NCBI GenBank assembly: GCA_017482485.1
Contig: JAFUMV010000056.1
Span: 1-60,461 of the forward strand
From: Lachnospiraceae bacterium
GTDB lineage: Bacteria; Bacillota; Clostridia; Lachnospirales; Lachnospiraceae
Direction of reading: 5' to 3'
Length of the DNA stretch: 60,461 nt
The notes beneath the pieces are model-generated. The model had not been told where the DNA came from. It searched no databases and saw only the letters and a program-made list of their open reading frames with translations. The position numbers were made by a program, and so were the translations under genes. Of this stretch, positions 1 to 8,909 are shown piece by piece; the first letter of the stretch is position 1; each line of letters begins with the position of its first letter.

Positions 1-260
1 ATATAGAGATTTTTTCTTTTAAAATACCCCCAAATAGCGTGTTTCGTCAGGGTTAGAGGTCTTCTGGGGGTATATACATTCAAATTTCTCAGAAATACCC
101 TGTATTTATAGTTTTTCCGGGGTATTTCCGCGAAATCTGGGTCCATATACCCTCATCCAGCCATTTTTAAAGATTTTTTGCATGAAATCAGGGTATTTTC
201 GGGAGTTTCGATCGCATATACCCTGGTATGGTTAAGCCGGCCAAGCAAAAGGCCGAACCG
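1..260 (+). repeat. Dispersed four-hairpin intergenic element, copy 1 (cut by the window edge)
   Basis: This is the first of three copies of a non-coding element seen in the window; the others are at 4285-4598 (inverted) and 52361-52675. The left end is missing. Alternating motifs are visible: ATACCC at 24-29, GGGGGTAT at 66-73, AATACCC at 94-100, GGGGTATTT at 119-127, ATATACCC at 145-152, GGGTATTTT at 191-199 and ATATACCC at 216-223. Sequence between the motifs also matches copy 3 closely, for example CATTCAAATTTCTC after the second motif. The reading frame open in the other copies has stops here, so I treat it as RNA or DNA structure and not as a gene. Confidence 0.8.
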
Positions 261-342
261 ATACCATGCGCCCGGCTGAACCGATACCCGGCGCGCGGCT
301 GAACCGATACCAGGTGCGCGGCTGAACCGATACCAGACGCGC
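251..342 (+). repeat. Tandem array, four 23-bp units
   Basis: Four consecutive 23-bp units start at 251, 274, 297 and 320. All share the core GAACCGATACC; the first three bases after it and the GC-rich end (GCGC) vary slightly. A decayed fifth start (GACCGAGCTG) follows at 343. There are no spacers between units, so this is a simple tandem repeat and not a CRISPR array. The array starts where the right end of the dispersed element ends (AAAGGCCGA in both this copy and copy 3) and stops 30 bp before the guaB -35 box. It may have grown by slippage from the end of the element. Confidence 0.85.
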
Positions 343-372
343 GACCGAGCTGTTACGGCGAATATTTTCTGG

Positions 373-401
373 TTGACATATTTAAGCAGGTTTGTTATAC
401 T
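373..401 (+). promoter_or_regulatory. guaB promoter
   Basis: A perfect -35 box TTGACA (373-378), a 17-bp spacer and a -10 box TATACT (396-401) form a near-consensus vegetative promoter. Transcription should start near 408, giving guaB a leader of about 190 nt. Confidence 0.85.
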
Positions 402-407
402 TTTTCA

Positions 408-2053
<1,646 letters not shown>

Positions 2054-2066
2054 CATAAATTTAAGC

Positions 2067-2095
2067 TTGCCATTTGGAAGTATTTTCGCTATATT
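2067..2095 (+). promoter_or_regulatory. Promoter of the purO-purH operon
   Basis: A -35 box TTGCCA (2067-2072), 17-bp spacer and -10 box TATATT (2090-2095) place the transcript start near 2102, right at the 5' edge of the ZTP riboswitch. That positional fit supports both calls. Confidence 0.7.
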
Positions 2096-2102
2096 AAAAA
2101 AG

Positions 2103-2207
2103 AGAGTATGTGACTGGCGGATTAGTGGAGTTCACCACGGGGAGCATACTTATAGGGAAACTATGTTGTGATCGGCAGCGTCGATTGCAATAGCCGACCG
2201 CCTGGGT
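2103..2207 (+). ncRNA. ZTP riboswitch (pfl motif)
   Basis: The sequence shows the hallmark parts of the pfl/ZTP aptamer: GTGACTGGCGGA (2109-2120), a GTGGAGTTCACCAC hairpin (2125-2138), GGGGAGCAT (2139-2147), then a variable region and the conserved 3' end GCCGACCGCCTGGGTA (2193-2208). ZTP/ZMP riboswitches sense AICAR ribotide and its triphosphate, which build up when 10-formyl-tetrahydrofolate is short. Here the element precedes the two genes that consume ZMP (AICAR) and complete IMP, so the ligand is the substrate of the regulated pathway. It is an on-switch: ligand binding should prevent the overlapping terminator at 2195-2256. Confidence 0.92.
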
Positions 2208-2256
2208 ATTTACTTATAATAGTAAACGTTATAAGTGGTATTCAGGCGGTCTTTTT
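2195..2256 (+). terminator. Riboswitch expression-platform terminator
   Basis: GACCGCCTG at 2196-2204, which is also the 3' part of the ZTP aptamer, is complementary to CAGGCGGTC at 2243-2251. An inner ACTTATAA/TTATAAGT stem adds to the hairpin, and CTTTTTAT follows. Sharing one strand between aptamer and terminator is the expected mutually exclusive switch. Confidence 0.88.
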
Positions 2257-2316
2257 ATATGGCAGGAAACGAAGTTACCTGTCGTCTGAAAAGACGAATC
2301 AGCAAAGGAGAAGAAA

Positions 2317-3030
2317 ATGCAGAAAAGAAATCTTGCGGAAGAATTGAAAGACAACGCATATCCGGGCCGCGGCATCGTGATCGGTAAATCAAAAGACGGT
2401 AAAAAGGCAGTAACGGCATATTTTATCATGGGCAGAAGCTCCAATTCCAGAAACCGCGTTTTTGTAAAAGAGGGAGAAGGCATCCGCACCCAGGCTTTTG
2501 ATCCGTCCAAACTGGAAGATCCCAGTCTGATCATTTATGCGCCGGTGAGAGTGCTGGGCAATAAGACAATTGTTACCAATGGCGATCAGACAGACACAAT
2601 TTATGAAGGCATGGACAAACAGCTGACTTTTGAACAGAGTCTGCGCAGCCGTGAGTTTGAGCCGGACGGACCCAATTATACCCCTCGTATTTCCGGCATC
2701 ATGCACATTGAAAACGGCAAATACAACTATGCAATGTCCATTTTAAAAAGCAACAACGGTGATCCTTCCTCCTGTAGCCGTTTCACTTTTGCTTATGAAA
2801 ATCCTGTGGCAGGAGAGGGTAGATTCATTCATACCTACATGCATGACGGAAATCCGCTTCCCAGCTTTGAAGGGGAACCCAAGCTGGTGGACATCGAAGG
2901 CGATATCGACAGCTTCACACAGATGCTTTGGGAAAATTTAAATGAAGAAAATAAGGTTTCTCTGTTTGTGCGCTATATTGACATTGAAAGCGGCGAATAC
3001 GAAACACGCATTGTGAATAAGAACAAATAA
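2317..3030 (+). CDS. purO: IMP cyclohydrolase, PurO-like
   Basis: This 237-residue protein resembles the PurO-type IMP cyclohydrolase family, which closes FAICAR to IMP, the last step of purine synthesis. It begins with a conserved-looking AYPGRGIVIGKS segment and contains YFIMGRSSNSRNR and YTPRISGI, which I associate with this family. The family was first described in archaea and also occurs in Clostridia, where it replaces the N-terminal domain of bacterial PurH. The next gene, 51 bp downstream, encodes only the transformylase half of PurH, which strongly supports the function. AAAGGAG at 2304-2310 sets the start. Transcription depends on the ZTP riboswitch. Confidence 0.9.
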   Translation: MQKRNLAEELKDNAYPGRGIVIGKSKDGKKAVTAYFIMGRSSNSRNRVFVKEGEGIRTQAFDPSKLEDPSLIIYAPVRVLGNKTIVTNGDQTDTIYEGMDKQLTFEQSLRSREFEPDGPNYTPRISGIMHIENGKYNYAMSILKSNNGDPSSCSRFTFAYENPVAGEGRFIHTYMHDGNPLPSFEGEPKLVDIEGDIDSFTQMLWENLNEENKVSLFVRYIDIESGEYETRIVNKNK

Positions 3031-3081
3031 ATTTGTGCATACCGGTCGCCAAAATGCGACGTAAGATGAAAGGATAAGACA

Positions 3082-4260
3082 ATGAACGAAATTCAGTTAA
3101 AATATGGATGTAACCCAAACCAGAAGCCTTCCCGCATTTTTATGGAAGACGGCAGCGAGTTGCCTGTAACTGTATTAAACGGCAAACCCGGCTATATCAA
3201 TTTCCTTGATGCTTTCAATGGCTGGCAGCTGGTTTCCGAATTGAAAAAAGCAACAGGACTTCCGGCAGCAACGTCCTTTAAGCACGTTTCTCCTGCCGGC
3301 GCAGCAGTAGGACTTCCGCTTTCTGAAACGCTGGCCAAGATTTACTGGGTGGAGGATCTGGGAGAATTGTCTCCTCTGGCATGTGCTTATGCAAGAGCGA
3401 GAGGCGCTGACAGAATGTCTTCTTTCGGTGATTTTATCGCACTGTCTGATGTCTGTGATGTGGACACCGCAAATCTGATCAAGAGAGAGGTATCCGATGG
3501 TGTGATCGCTCCCGGATATACGGAGGAAGCTCTTGCAATTTTAAAAGCGAAGAAGAAAGGAAACTACAACGTCATTCAGATCGATCTTTCCTATCAGCCT
3601 GCAGCGCTGGAAAGAAAGCAGGTTTACGGCATCACCTTTGAACAGGGTCGGAATGAGTTAAACATCGATCAGGATCTGCTTTCCAACTTTGTGACCGAAA
3701 ATAAAGAGGTTCCTGAAAGCGCTGTCATCGATATGAAGATTGCTCTGATCACCTTAAAATATACCCAGTCTAACTCCGTCTGCTATGTCAAAGACGGACA
3801 GGCAATCGGTATCGGCGCCGGCCAGCAGTCCAGAATTCACTGTACCAGACTGGCAGGTCAGAAGGCTGACAACTGGTGGTTAAGACAGTCCCCTCAGGTG
3901 CTTGGACTTCAGTTTGTAGATGGTCTGGGTCGTGCGGACAGAGATAATGCGATTGATGTTTACATGGGAGAGGAATGCGAGGATGTTCTTGCAGAGGGCG
4001 TATGGCAGACCAGATTCAAAGTAAAACCCCCTGTTTTCACAAGAGAAGAAAAAAGAGCATGGCTTGATAAGCTGGAAAATGTAACCCTGGGTTCCGATGC
4101 TTTCTTCCCCATCTCCGACAACATTGAAAGAGCGCATAAGAGCGGTGTAAAATATATTGCGCAGCCCGGAGGTTCTGTCAGAGATGACGCGGTAATCGAA
4201 TGCTGCAACAAATATGATATGGCGATGGTATTTACCGGTATTCGTCTGTTCCATCATTAA
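3082..4260 (+). CDS. purH: Stand-alone AICAR formyltransferase (PurH transformylase domain)
   Basis: The enzyme transfers a formyl group from 10-formyl-THF to AICAR (ZMP), giving FAICAR for the upstream cyclohydrolase. At 392 residues it matches only the transformylase part of bifunctional PurH (about 510-530 residues); the MGS-like cyclohydrolase domain is absent. LKYGCNPNQKP at residues 6-16 is the typical domain start. SFKHVSPAGAA carries the catalytic Lys67-His68 pair, and later segments such as SNSVCYVKDGQAIGIGAGQQ are characteristic. It forms an operon with the PurO-like gene under the ZTP riboswitch. No terminator with a T-run was seen directly after it; repeat copy 2 starts about 25 bp downstream. 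Confidence 0.95.
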   Translation: MNEIQLKYGCNPNQKPSRIFMEDGSELPVTVLNGKPGYINFLDAFNGWQLVSELKKATGLPAATSFKHVSPAGAAVGLPLSETLAKIYWVEDLGELSPLACAYARARGADRMSSFGDFIALSDVCDVDTANLIKREVSDGVIAPGYTEEALAILKAKKKGNYNVIQIDLSYQPAALERKQVYGITFEQGRNELNIDQDLLSNFVTENKEVPESAVIDMKIALITLKYTQSNSVCYVKDGQAIGIGAGQQSRIHCTRLAGQKADNWWLRQSPQVLGLQFVDGLGRADRDNAIDVYMGEECEDVLAEGVWQTRFKVKPPVFTREEKRAWLDKLENVTLGSDAFFPISDNIERAHKSGVKYIAQPGGSVRDDAVIECCNKYDMAMVFTGIRLFHH

Positions 4261-4284
4261 GAAGAAAAGAGGAGCGAACAGAAA

Positions 4285-4598
4285 CTGCTGTTGGGCCCTT
4301 TGTCCGGTTTAATTTTCTCGGGGTATATACAATTAAAACGACTGAAAATACCCCGATTTCATGCAGAAAGAGGTTGAAAATGCAGGGATCAGGGTATAGG
4401 GAAGGAGATTTCCCGAAAATACCCCGGAAAACATATCAATATGGGGTATTTCTGAAAAAATTGGATGCATATACCCTCTGAAGGCATATAGCCCTGGCAA
4501 AACTTGCGATTTTGGGGTATTTCAGATGGAAAATTCTGTATATGCCCTGATACCGCAGTCTGAACCACATTTGGCTGGATTTTCTGCAAGACTGCCTG
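4285..4598 (-). repeat. Dispersed four-hairpin intergenic element, copy 2 (inverted)
   Basis: Read on the minus strand, this copy aligns end to end with the copy at 52361-52675 (314 against 315 bp). Both begin CAGGCAG, carry four GGG(T/C)AT...AT(A/G)CCC units of 34-37 nt, and end in a TTAAA-type segment followed by an A-rich stretch and GGGCC/GGCC. Divergence is substantial but length is preserved. The minus strand here is open for about 128 codons and part of the translation resembles the frame of copy 3; stops in copies 1 and 3 argue against coding. It fills most of the gap between purH and the convergent membrane-protein gene. Confidence 0.85.
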
Positions 4599-4638
4599 AA
4601 TAACATGGCAGGCTGAATCGCAGTTGCACAATATTATG

Positions 4639-4678
4639 GCAAAGAAAAAGGAAATCCGCGGATTTCCTTTTTCTTTGC
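4639..4678. terminator. Bidirectional terminator, 40-nt perfect palindrome
   Basis: A perfect 40-base palindrome centred on CCGCGG (4656-4661) has AAAGAAAAAGG on one side and CCTTTTTCTTT on the other. It lies between purH (plus) and the DUF975-like gene (minus), which end toward each other. Transcripts from either side would form a long GC-capped hairpin followed by a U-rich run. Confidence 0.8.
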
Positions 4679-4710
4679 TTATAATATTTATTCTTGCGCT
4701 GCTTTTGAGC

Positions 4711-5454
4711 TTAGTTTTGTGAATAATCCGTATAGGAAGTAAATTCGGACTGGGCATCGGATGCACTTTGGGCATAGCCGGAATTCATTCTGTCATCAGC
4801 AGGTCCATACGTATCATCCACTGGCTTTAAGCTTAAGTAATAGCCGGCCATGGTAACGTTCATATAAGGAGAAACATACAAACCAGCAATACCGCAGGTT
4901 ACGCATACGAGCAGGATCCAGAGAATAAAGGAAAGCTCCAGTACAAAGTACTCCCACAGTCTGCCGCGCATGAGCTCCTTACTTTCGTTGACACATTCAC
5001 GAATGCCCTTGTCGGGATTTTCAGCCAGGACATAAAATGCCTGAGAATAACGCAGCGCAGCGATGATGCCGGGAATGTAGCACAGGCAGGACCACAGGAG
5101 CGTAAAAAGGCCGATCCATAAAGAAAGCCCGAAAATTTTGAGCATCATGGGGAAGTAAGAAAAAAGTTCCCCGATTCCGGTTTCTTCCTGTTTGAAAACC
5201 TTCAGTGAGTACACATAATAGCCAAACTGAATGGTTCCAAGCAGCAGACTGATCAGGATGGTGACAACCAGATACACCAAAATACCGATGAATCCTGCAT
5301 TGCCGGATTCATTGCCGGTGATGACGGAAATCACACCGAGAATCATGGAAGCAGCCAGGGAGACTGCAATGTATGCCAGAGTGACGAGAATCGGGCTGGG
5401 AGTGGCCATTCTCATGGCATCTTTGGCATCCTGTTTTAATAAAGCACGGTTCAT
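4711..5454 (-). CDS. DUF975-like integral membrane protein
   Basis: A protein of 247 residues with about five to six hydrophobic segments, beginning MNRALLKQDAKDAM and then a first membrane span near residue 25. The N-terminal R..LK.DAK pattern followed by multiple spans, and a central stretch with YSQAFYVLAENPD and a CVNESKELMRGR segment, fit the DUF975 family of Firmicutes membrane proteins of unknown function. An ATG at 5454 is preferred over an upstream TTG at 5460 because GGAGG lies 7 nt before the ATG and would almost touch the TTG. The C-terminus is polar (Ser, Asp, Tyr rich). It is transcribed alone, divergent from glnS. Confidence 0.75.
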   Translation of the reverse strand: MNRALLKQDAKDAMRMATPSPILVTLAYIAVSLAASMILGVISVITGNESGNAGFIGILVYLVVTILISLLLGTIQFGYYVYSLKVFKQEETGIGELFSYFPMMLKIFGLSLWIGLFTLLWSCLCYIPGIIAALRYSQAFYVLAENPDKGIRECVNESKELMRGRLWEYFVLELSFILWILLVCVTCGIAGLYVSPYMNVTMAGYYLSLKPVDDTYGPADDRMNSGYAQSASDAQSEFTSYTDYSQN

Positions 5455-5654
5455 GATCAAACCTCCTTCATAAGATAGTGATAAAATTTTGTCAAACCAA
5501 ATTATCGGTTCTATTTTATCATAAAGTGCTTTTCAATCATATAGAAATTTTTAGAAAATATTGTATTTTGTTGGTTTGTCTGATAAGATAGAAAAATAGA
5601 GCTGCCAGCCGGACAGTTATGGACGGCTGACAGAATGTTTGAAGAATGATCGAG

Positions 5655-5687
5655 AGGAGGGAGTCATCTTTTTTATAAGAAAAGATG
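5655..5687 (+). promoter_or_regulatory. Start-codon hairpin and displaced ribosome binding site of glnS
   Basis: AGGAGG at 5655-5660 is 24 nt before the first in-frame ATG (5685), much too far for a normal site. The intervening bases form a perfect 8-bp hairpin, CATCTTTT (5665-5672) with AAAAGATG (5680-5687), and its 3' arm contains the ATG itself. Folding would hide the ATG at 5685; a second in-frame ATG lies at 5700. The rest of the 5461-5684 gap holds another small inverted repeat (CAGCCG at 5606, CGGCTG at 5624) and no T-box core. Confidence 0.5.
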
Positions 5688-7394
5688 AACTTTATAATTA
5701 TGTGCAAAGAAAATCCTGCAGCAGAAGAAAAGAATGAAGTAGTTTCCAAGCATTTTATTGAGCAGATCATCGACAAGGATCTGGCGGAGGGCGTATATGA
5801 CACCGTTCATACCAGATTTCCTCCCGAACCCAACGGTTATCTGCATATCGGACATGCCAAGAGCATTCTGTTGAACTATGGACTGGCGCAGGAATACGGC
5901 GGCAAGTTCAATATGCGTTTTGACGATACCAACCCCACCAAGGAAAAGACGGAGTTTGTTGAGTCCATCATGGCTGACATCAAGTGGCTGGGTGCGGACT
6001 GGGAGGACAGACTGTTTTTTGCATCCAATTACTTCGGACAGATGTATGAAGCCGCCGTGAAGCTGATCAAGAAGGGCAAGGCTTATGTTTCCGATCTGAG
6101 TGCGGAGCAGATCCGTGAGTATCGCGGTACGCTGACGGAGCCCGGCAAGGAAGATCCCTCCAGCAAAAGAAGTATTGAAGAGAATCTGAAGCTGTTTGAA
6201 GAGATGAAGAACGGCGTTTATGCGGATGGTGAGAAGGTGCTTCGTGCCCGCATCGATATGGCAAGCCCCAATATGAACATGCGAGATCCTGTCATTTATC
6301 GTGTGGCACATATGCATCATCACAACACCGGAGATGCATGGTGCATTTATCCGATGTACGATTTCGCGCATCCCATCGAGGATGCGATTGAGGGAATTAC
6401 GCATTCCATCTGTACGCTGGAATTTGAAGATCACAGACCGCTGTATGACTGGGTGGTAAGAGAACTGGAATATCCTCATCCGCCTAAGCAGATCGAGTTT
6501 GCGAAAATGTATCTGACCAATGTTGTCACCGGCAAGCGTTATATCAAGAAGCTGGTGGAGGATGGCATCGTGGATGGCTGGGATGATCCCAGACTGGTTT
6601 CCATTGCGGCGCTCAGAAGAAGAGGCTTCACACCGGAATCCATCAAGATGTTTGTGGATCTGTGCGGTGTTTCCAAGAGTAATTCTTCCGTGGATTATGC
6701 AATGCTGGAGTACTGCATCAGAGAAGATCTGAAGCTGAAGCGTTCCAGAGTGATGGCTGTCATTGATCCTGTCAAACTGGTGATCGATAACTATCCGGAA
6801 GGACAGGTTGAGTATCTGGATGCTCCCAACAATCTGGAAAATGAAGCGCTGGGTTCCAGACAGGTTCCTTTTTCCAGAGAACTTTATATTGAAAGAGAAG
6901 ATTTCATGGAGGAGCCTCCGAAGAAATATTTCCGTCTGTTCCCGGGCAATGAAGTACGTCTGATGAACGCTTACTTTGTAAAATGCACCGGTTTTGAAAA
7001 GGATGAAAACGGCAATGTTACCGTCGTTCATGCAACCTATGATCCGGAAACCAAGTCCGGCAGCGGATTTGAAGGCCGTAAGGTAAAGGGAACCATCCAC
7101 TGGGTAGCCTGCAATACCGCGCTGAAAGCAACCGTTCGCCTGTATGAGAATATCATCGATGAGGAAAAGGGCGTATACAATGAGGATGGCTCTCTGAACT
7201 TAAATCCCAATTCCCTGACGGTAAAAGAGGCGTATCTGGAGCCTTCTTTAAAAGAAGCGAAGCCTTACGAAAGCTTCCAGTTTGTAAGACAGGGATATTT
7301 CTGTGTGGATTATAAGGATTCCAAAGAAGGTGCACCGGTATTTAACCGCATTGTATCCTTAAAGAGCTCCTTCAAACTGCCCAAGAAGGACTGA
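5685..7394 (+). CDS. glnS: Glutaminyl-tRNA synthetase
   Basis: GlnRS attaches glutamine to tRNA-Gln in the cytoplasm. The class I HIGH motif is at residues 54-57 (GYLHIGHAK). The second ATP motif is a variant, TGKRYIKKL near residues 282-290, in the place of MSK(R/S), followed by the GlnRS-typical GWDDPRL and LRRRGF. Residues 370-569 look like the anticodon-binding beta-barrels. Length is normal (569; E. coli enzyme about 554). Most Gram-positive bacteria make Gln-tRNA indirectly through GatCAB, so a GlnRS gene here fits the known horizontal spread of this enzyme. Translation starts at 5685 or 5700; see the start-codon hairpin. It is followed 19 bp later by a MocR regulator. Confidence 0.96.
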   Translation: MNFIIMCKENPAAEEKNEVVSKHFIEQIIDKDLAEGVYDTVHTRFPPEPNGYLHIGHAKSILLNYGLAQEYGGKFNMRFDDTNPTKEKTEFVESIMADIKWLGADWEDRLFFASNYFGQMYEAAVKLIKKGKAYVSDLSAEQIREYRGTLTEPGKEDPSSKRSIEENLKLFEEMKNGVYADGEKVLRARIDMASPNMNMRDPVIYRVAHMHHHNTGDAWCIYPMYDFAHPIEDAIEGITHSICTLEFEDHRPLYDWVVRELEYPHPPKQIEFAKMYLTNVVTGKRYIKKLVEDGIVDGWDDPRLVSIAALRRRGFTPESIKMFVDLCGVSKSNSSVDYAMLEYCIREDLKLKRSRVMAVIDPVKLVIDNYPEGQVEYLDAPNNLENEALGSRQVPFSRELYIEREDFMEEPPKKYFRLFPGNEVRLMNAYFVKCTGFEKDENGNVTVVHATYDPETKSGSGFEGRKVKGTIHWVACNTALKATVRLYENIIDEEKGVYNEDGSLNLNPNSLTVKEAYLEPSLKEAKPYESFQFVRQGYFCVDYKDSKEGAPVFNRIVSLKSSFKLPKKD

Positions 7395-7413
7395 AGGATA
7401 AGAGGAAGAATGA

Positions 7414-8847
7414 ATGCAGGATCTGGTAATTAATTTCAGGGATGACGGAAGTCATCTGTATGAACAGATTTATCAGCATATTAAAGAAGAAATCAGAAAG
7501 GGGAAGCTTCTCTGCCATGAGAAGCTTCCCTCTACGCGTTCTTTGGCAGAATATCTTCAGGTATCGAGAAGTACGGTAGAAACCGCTTATGGGCAGCTGC
7601 TTTCGGAAGGGTATATTGAATCGATTCCTTACAGAGGCTACTTTGTTGCCAAAGTGGAGGAACTCTATCAGCTGCAGGATGACTTTCCGGAAAAGCGAAC
7701 CCGTGAAGGAAATGAGAAGATCCGCTTTCAAATTGATTTTTCACCGAATGCAATTGATATGCGGTATTTTCCTTTCGGCGTATGGCGCCGCATCAATAAA
7801 AACACATTGAGTCAGGACAAAAAGGAAACATTTTCCCTGGGAGAAGCGAAGGGCGATCAGAACCTGCGTGAGACCATTGCCCGTTATCTGCATGCATCCA
7901 GAGGCGTCAACTGTACGCCGGGCCAGATCATTGTAGGGGCTGGAAACGATTATCTGCTTCTGCTTTTGAGATATGTGCTGGGAGAGCATTGCAATGTGGC
8001 CTTTGAAAATCCTACCTATCCCAGGGCATACAAAATTTTCAGGATGTTCGCCGGCAGGCTGGTGACGGTCCGGTCGGACGAAGCGGGAATTCGGGTGGAT
8101 CAGCTGGAACAGTGCGATGCAGATGTGGTATATGTAATGCCTACGCATCAGTATCCCACAGGCGTGGTGATGCCGATCGGCAGACGGCTGGAGCTGCTGA
8201 AATGGGCCATGGAAAAGCCGGAGCGCTATATCATCGAAGACGACTATGACAGTGAATTTCGATATAAAGGAAAGCCGGTTCCCTCTCTTCAGGCATCGGA
8301 TACGGCGGAAAAAGTGATCTATATCGGTACGTTTTCAAAATCCATCGCGCCGGCGATTCGTGTCAGCTTTATGGTGCTGCCACAAAAGCTTCTGCATCGA
8401 TATGACAGTCAGTTTGCTGTATTTTCATCAACGGTTTCCCGTATCGATCAGGCAGTATTGGATGAATTCATCCGTGACGGCTTTTTTGAGCGACATCTGA
8501 ATCGAATGCGTAAAATTTACAAAGAAAAGCATGATTTTCTGTTGGATGGACTAAAACCTTTCCTGAAGGATTTTACGTTATCAGGTGAGCATGCCGGTCT
8601 GCATATCCTGCTGACGGACAAAAGAGGACGAAATGAGGCGCTGTTGAGAGAAGCCGCTGCAGAGGCAGGTGTGCGTGTTTATGGAATTTCGGAAGCGATG
8701 GTAGAGACAGAGAATGTGGAGTCTGAGCAAGAAACGGAACGTGTAAGCGACCTTCCGGCAGTTGTGATGCTGGGATTTGGCGGTTTGACAAAAGAAGAGA
8801 TTTCAGAAGGTCTGTCGCTGTTAAAAAAGGCATGGAATATCCCATGA
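7414..8847 (+). CDS. MocR-type (GntR/aminotransferase fusion) transcription regulator
   Basis: This 477-residue protein joins a GntR-type winged helix at residues 1-75 (LYEQIYQHIKEEI, LPSTRSLAEYLQVSRSTV) to a fold-type I aminotransferase domain. The likely PLP-binding lysine is Lys309 in GTFSKSIAPAIR, and DDYDSEFRY matches the conserved cofactor region. Known relatives (PdxR, GabR, TauR) sense PLP or amino-compounds and act as DNA-binding regulators, not as free transaminases. The target cannot be read here: no pdxST or gabT lies nearby. It follows glnS closely and may be cotranscribed. Between about residues 425 and 440 there is a Glu-rich insertion (ETENVESEQETE). Confidence 0.92.
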   Translation: MQDLVINFRDDGSHLYEQIYQHIKEEIRKGKLLCHEKLPSTRSLAEYLQVSRSTVETAYGQLLSEGYIESIPYRGYFVAKVEELYQLQDDFPEKRTREGNEKIRFQIDFSPNAIDMRYFPFGVWRRINKNTLSQDKKETFSLGEAKGDQNLRETIARYLHASRGVNCTPGQIIVGAGNDYLLLLLRYVLGEHCNVAFENPTYPRAYKIFRMFAGRLVTVRSDEAGIRVDQLEQCDADVVYVMPTHQYPTGVVMPIGRRLELLKWAMEKPERYIIEDDYDSEFRYKGKPVPSLQASDTAEKVIYIGTFSKSIAPAIRVSFMVLPQKLLHRYDSQFAVFSSTVSRIDQAVLDEFIRDGFFERHLNRMRKIYKEKHDFLLDGLKPFLKDFTLSGEHAGLHILLTDKRGRNEALLREAAAEAGVRVYGISEAMVETENVESEQETERVSDLPAVVMLGFGGLTKEEISEGLSLLKKAWNIP

Positions 8848-8870
8848 AAACAGAATTTTGCAGAGCAAAA

Positions 8871-8902
8871 AAGCCGCTCAGGTTTCATTGCCCGAGCGGC
8901 TT
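8871..8902. terminator. Bidirectional terminator
   Basis: AAGCCGCTCAGG and CCCGAGCGGCTT form a stem of about 12 bp around an eight-base loop. AAAA precedes it and a TTAAAATTTTT tract follows, so it can end both the MocR gene and the convergent gene at 8910-9680. Confidence 0.88.
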
Positions 8903-8909
8903 AAAATTT

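Noticed and set aside
251-342. Short repeats that could be taken for a CRISPR array
   Set aside because: The 23-bp units are adjacent with no spacers and vary in sequence, and no cas gene is present.
5461-5684. Possible T-box leader before glnS
   Set aside because: The conserved T-box core (AGGGTGGNACCGCG) is absent; only small hairpins are seen.
5673-7100. 475-codon open frame antisense to glnS
   Set aside because: It lies wholly across the glnS coding strand, has no ribosome site and no recognisable protein features; it is a by-product of codon use.
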